A stretch of 8,128 bases of DNA. It comes from Clostridiales bacterium. GTDB lineage: Bacteria > Bacillota_A > Clostridia > Lachnospirales > Bianqueaceae. Below are positions 6,119 through 8,128 of this stretch, piece by piece (the stretch's first letter is position 1; every line of letters begins with the position of its first letter). Made by a program: the position numbers and the translations under genes. Below the pieces are notes generated by a model, which ran no database searches, was not told the origin of the DNA, and worked only from the letters and a program-made list of their open reading frames with translations. The DNA lies in contig JAHZBS010000103.1 in assembly GCA_019423265.1 (NCBI GenBank), forward strand, positions 1-8,128. The letters are read 5' to 3'.

Positions 6119-6927
6119 GGCAGAAGGCTCTGGTCGAATATACTCTCGGCGGGATGAATGATCACCATCGTCCCGTCCGGTATCGTGTTATAAAACCATT
6201 CGGCATCTTTGTCCAGCAGACGGATACACCCGTGACTGGCAGGGGCGCCGATTTTCTCTTCCTCAGCCTTGATGATGTTTCCATTTTCATCCCGGGGAAC
6301 ACTGTGAAACAGGTACTGCTTGTGGATGCGGATCCAATAGCGGGCGCCCTCCTGAAAACGGGGAGAGTAGAAGTCATCCCCTCTCTCCTGAAGTGTGAAT
6401 GTCCCCATGATGGTGGGGGATTCCGCTATCCCGCCGGAGCAAGGCATGACCCGGCTGAGATTTCCATTGGTCCAGATGCGGACTTCCTGAACGTCGCTCA
6501 GCACGACTTCAACCCAGAGATTCGGCATGGGGGAAGAGAGAGTCGAAAAATGACTGCTTACAGTGTATGTATGGTCATCGGCGCTGCGCACCGTTCCCTC
6601 CAGCCGGTAGGAGGTGCCGGGGGAGAGAAGGCTGTAAGGGTAAAAGTACACGCCATCCTCGTCCAACTCTGTTTCGCCATCGACCGCCACTCCGTTCTCA
6701 TCCTGCAAAGACAGGGTCGCGCCTTTGGCCGGAGATGTTGTCAAAATCTGCAAAATCGGATATAGCAGCACGTCTTTTGTGCCATCTGCTGGGAGGATGC
6801 TCAGGGAATCAGAGGAGGGCTTTGTTGTGGCCGGAAGGCTTGGCGTCCATGGGAATGCCTGGTAGGCTATGATACAAAATGTCAGTAAAATGAGCCAGGA
6901 GAGAAGTTTTTTCGCTCTTGAAACCAT
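6115..6927 (-). CDS. L,D-transpeptidase (YkuD) with an N-terminal Ig-like domain
   Basis: This is a predicted exported enzyme that forms 3-3 peptidoglycan crosslinks, or attaches proteins or amino acids to the tetrapeptide stem, through a catalytic Cys. The ATG at 6925-6927 (minus strand) gives 270 aa. The start is set by GGAGG 6 nt upstream and by the immediate signal-anchor (MVSRAKK, hydrophobic residues 8-23). The frame stays open upstream to 7071, but that extension would run into the divergent gene. After a Pro/Ser/Thr linker (28-44), residues 45-130 form a beta-rich Ig-like module beginning LPADGT and containing LSPGTSYRLEG (101-111). The YkuD domain (about 135-258) has SGG (164-166), MGTFTLQERG (174-183), H208 and SHGCIRL with Cys234 (231-237). 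The span between H208 and S231 is a little longer than in the classical motif. Ig-like plus YkuD architectures are known from mycobacterial Ldts; assignment of the module to a particular Ig family is an inference. Confidence 0.92.
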   Translation of the reverse strand: MVSRAKKLLSWLILLTFCIIAYQAFPWTPSLPATTKPSSDSLSILPADGTKDVLLYPILQILTTSPAKGATLSLQDENGVAVDGETELDEDGVYFYPYSLLSPGTSYRLEGTVRSADDHTYTVSSHFSTLSSPMPNLWVEVVLSDVQEVRIWTNGNLSRVMPCSGGIAESPTIMGTFTLQERGDDFYSPRFQEGARYWIRIHKQYLFHSVPRDENGNIIKAEEEKIGAPASHGCIRLLDKDAEWFYNTIPDGTMVIIHPAESIFDQSLLP

Positions 6928-6933
6928 GTTTGA

Positions 6934-6938
6934 CCTCC
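6934..6938 (-). promoter_or_regulatory. Ribosome binding site fixing the L,D-transpeptidase start
   Basis: On the minus strand GGAGG sits 6 nt before ATG 6927, within ATGGAGGTC. This favours the short start over upstream in-frame codons that reach to 7071. Confidence 0.85.
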
Positions 6939-6957
6939 ATCGGCAGGCTTTTCTTTT

Positions 6958-6986
6958 ATTGTATGACGGAGAATAAAAAATATGAC
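6958..6986. promoter_or_regulatory. Candidate divergent promoters between the L,D-transpeptidase and radical SAM genes
   Basis: On the minus strand TACAAT (6958-6963) is a good -10, with a weak -35 GTCATA (6981-6986) 17 bp away. It would give a short leader of about 24 nt before ATG 6927. On the plus strand TTGTAT (6959-6964) and TATGAC (6981-6986) form a weak pair with a 16-bp spacer for the gene at 7028. The two candidates occupy the same 29 bp, so they would compete. The minus-strand -10 is the more credible element. The 100-nt gap (6928-7027) must carry both promoters if neither gene is read through from elsewhere. Confidence 0.3.
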
Positions 6987-7027
6987 CGATCCAGTGGGTC
7001 AAGGGTATCGAAGGGATTGAAACACAG

Positions 7028-8128
7028 ATGAAGACGCTGCTAACCACCCTCAATGCGAAATACACGCACACCTCCCTGGCGCTGAACTGTCTGTCCTCCT
7101 ATGTCCGCCAGCGGGGATGGGAGGTGGAGAGACAAGAGTATACAATCAATCAGCCAAGAGATGGGATCGTGCGGGAGCTATGTCTGAAATCGCCGGATAT
7201 CTTGGGGATGTCCCTCTATATATGGAATGTTGAACAGAGTCTTTCGATTTTGCCGGATATACACCTCCTGCTGCCGGAGACGATCTTCATACTGGGAGGG
7301 CCGGAAGTATCCGATGGATTGCTGGAATCTCTGCCGGAGACCTTGCAGCCCTATGTCATTGCCGTGAGGGGGGAAGGGGAGGAAACCCTGTGCCAGGTCT
7401 TAAAAGCGCTCGACATTCCATCGGGATGCCGGGTGAGGGGACAATGGTCCGAGCAGGCGCTGGAAAGCTTGAGGTCCGTGGAGGGGCTCAGCTTTTATAT
7501 AGAAGAGAGCGTGATCCACACGCCGGAGCGGGCGCCATTGGCGCTGAGCTCCCTCTCCTTCCCTTATGGGAAAGAGGAGCTGGTGGCCCAGAGGGATGGA
7601 AAAATCTTCTACTATGAGGCATCCCGCGGCTGCCCTTTCCGATGCGGATACTGTCTATCATCGCTGGAAAAGACGCTCCGCTTTAAGCCCCTCCCCACTG
7701 TGCTGGATGAATTGTCAATCTTTTTGGAGGCGGGCGTTCGGCAAGTAAAGTTCGTGGACCGAACGTTTAATTGCGACAAAGCCTTCGCCATGGGCATCTG
7801 GAAATTCTTGATTGAAAGGGATAACCAGATAACAAATTTCCATTTTGAAGCGTCGGCGGACCTCCTGGACGAGGACATGTTGGACTTGCTCCAACAGGCG
7901 CGCCCCGGCCTCTTTCAGCTGGAAATCGGAATTCAGTCAACCAAGAAAGAGACACTGGCGGCCGTAAACCGGCACACGAGTGTAACCCTGGCGTTCAAGG
8001 CGATCCGCAGGATTTTAGACGCGGGTAATATTCATGTGCATCTGGATCTGATCGCAGGGCTGCCGCTGGAAGGGTATGAGGATTTTCAGCGCTCGTTCAA
8101 TGATGTGTATGCCCTTGGGCCGCATCAG
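7028..8128 (+). CDS. B12-binding-domain radical SAM protein, DUF4080-like (3' end outside window)
   Basis: The frame is open from ATG 7028 to the last base (367 visible residues). The N-terminal part (about 1-135) looks like a cobalamin-binding Rossmann domain, with ILGMSLYIWN (58-67), the strand-loop FILGGPEVS (87-95) and RGEGEETL (114-121). The radical SAM core begins near 190 with EASRGCPFRCGYC; C202, C206 and C209 form the CxxxCxxC motif for the 4Fe-4S cluster. FVDRTFNCD (242-250), FEASADLL (273-280), LEIGIQS (298-304) and HLDLIAGLP (338-346) are core strands of the B12-rSAM class. The opening TTLNAKYTHTSLALN and the FVDRTFN block recall the uncharacterised DUF4080 group common in Firmicutes; its defining C-terminal domain would lie beyond the window. 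The substrate is unknown. No DxHxxG motif is seen, which is usual for this class. The SD is weak (AAGGG, 12 nt upstream), but no better in-frame start exists. Confidence 0.88.
   Translation, partial: MKTLLTTLNAKYTHTSLALNCLSSYVRQRGWEVERQEYTINQPRDGIVRELCLKSPDILGMSLYIWNVEQSLSILPDIHLLLPETIFILGGPEVSDGLLESLPETLQPYVIAVRGEGEETLCQVLKALDIPSGCRVRGQWSEQALESLRSVEGLSFYIEESVIHTPERAPLALSSLSFPYGKEELVAQRDGKIFYYEASRGCPFRCGYCLSSLEKTLRFKPLPTVLDELSIFLEAGVRQVKFVDRTFNCDKAFAMGIWKFLIERDNQITNFHFEASADLLDEDMLDLLQQARPGLFQLEIGIQSTKKETLAAVNRHTSVTLAFKAIRRILDAGNIHVHLDLIAGLPLEGYEDFQRSFNDVYALGPHQ

Noticed and set aside
6150..6175. CGGGA/TCCCG inverted repeat as a terminator for the LCP gene
   Set aside because: It has a long loop and no T-run after it, and lies inside the coding region of the L,D-transpeptidase.
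6154..6765. 203-aa plus-strand open frame
   Set aside because: It is antisense to the L,D-transpeptidase, which has a clear SHGC active site, signal-anchor and RBS. The frame has no family features.
6928..7071. 48-residue N-terminal extension of the L,D-transpeptidase
   Set aside because: It would overlap the divergent radical SAM gene and bypass the strong RBS at 6934-6938.
1..8128. CRISPR array, insertion sequence, prophage or tRNA
   Set aside because: No spaced direct repeats, transposase or integrase motifs, terminal inverted repeats or cloverleaf were seen. The only tandem repeat is the in-frame 45-bp unit.

Overview
The window looks like part of a Gram-positive (Bacillota) chromosome, most likely a clostridial gut-type lineage. 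The reasons are the gene order FtsE-FtsX-peptidoglycan hydrolase-S41 protease-MinJ-like protein, the strong AGGAGG-type ribosome binding sites, a sigma-A-type promoter, and a G+C-leaning base composition (judged by eye, not counted). Placement in Oscillospiraceae/Lachnospiraceae-like bacteria is an inference from style and order only.

Layout. Positions 1-2713 (+) hold the 3' end of ftsE, overlapping ftsX, and then a secreted coiled-coil M23 (LytM) endopeptidase. This module is closed by a near-perfect symmetrical hairpin terminator at 2749-2782. Positions 2881-5009 (+) hold a PDZ-containing S41 C-terminal processing protease and, 14 nt downstream, a polytopic membrane protein that resembles the membrane half of MinJ but ends where the PDZ domain would normally begin. 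A well-formed extended -10 promoter (5022-5050) and a structured 5' leader precede an LCP (LytR-CpsA-Psr) family gene (5153-6118, +). That gene ends tail-to-tail with a minus-strand L,D-transpeptidase gene (6115-6927), the two stop codons sharing one CTAG. A 100-nt divergent intergenic region separates the L,D-transpeptidase from a B12-binding-type radical SAM gene (7028 to beyond the window end, +). That last gene is not closed inside the window and is easy to miss.

How the genes may work together. Six of the seven genes belong to families acting at the cell envelope or division site. FtsEX is the ATP-driven gate that activates a septal hydrolase, and the adjacent M23 protein is the obvious client. 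The S41 protease processes exported proteins. The MinJ-like protein belongs to a family linked to division-site selection. LCP enzymes attach anionic or other glycopolymers to peptidoglycan, and the L,D-transpeptidase makes 3-3 crosslinks or anchors proteins. The radical SAM gene is the functional outlier. No mobile element, CRISPR array, tRNA or rRNA was seen. I found no clearly undescribed system; the most notable departures from family norms are the PDZ-less MinJ-like protein, the 45-bp repeat encoding a charged helix in the M23 gene, and the stop-overlapping convergent gene pair.
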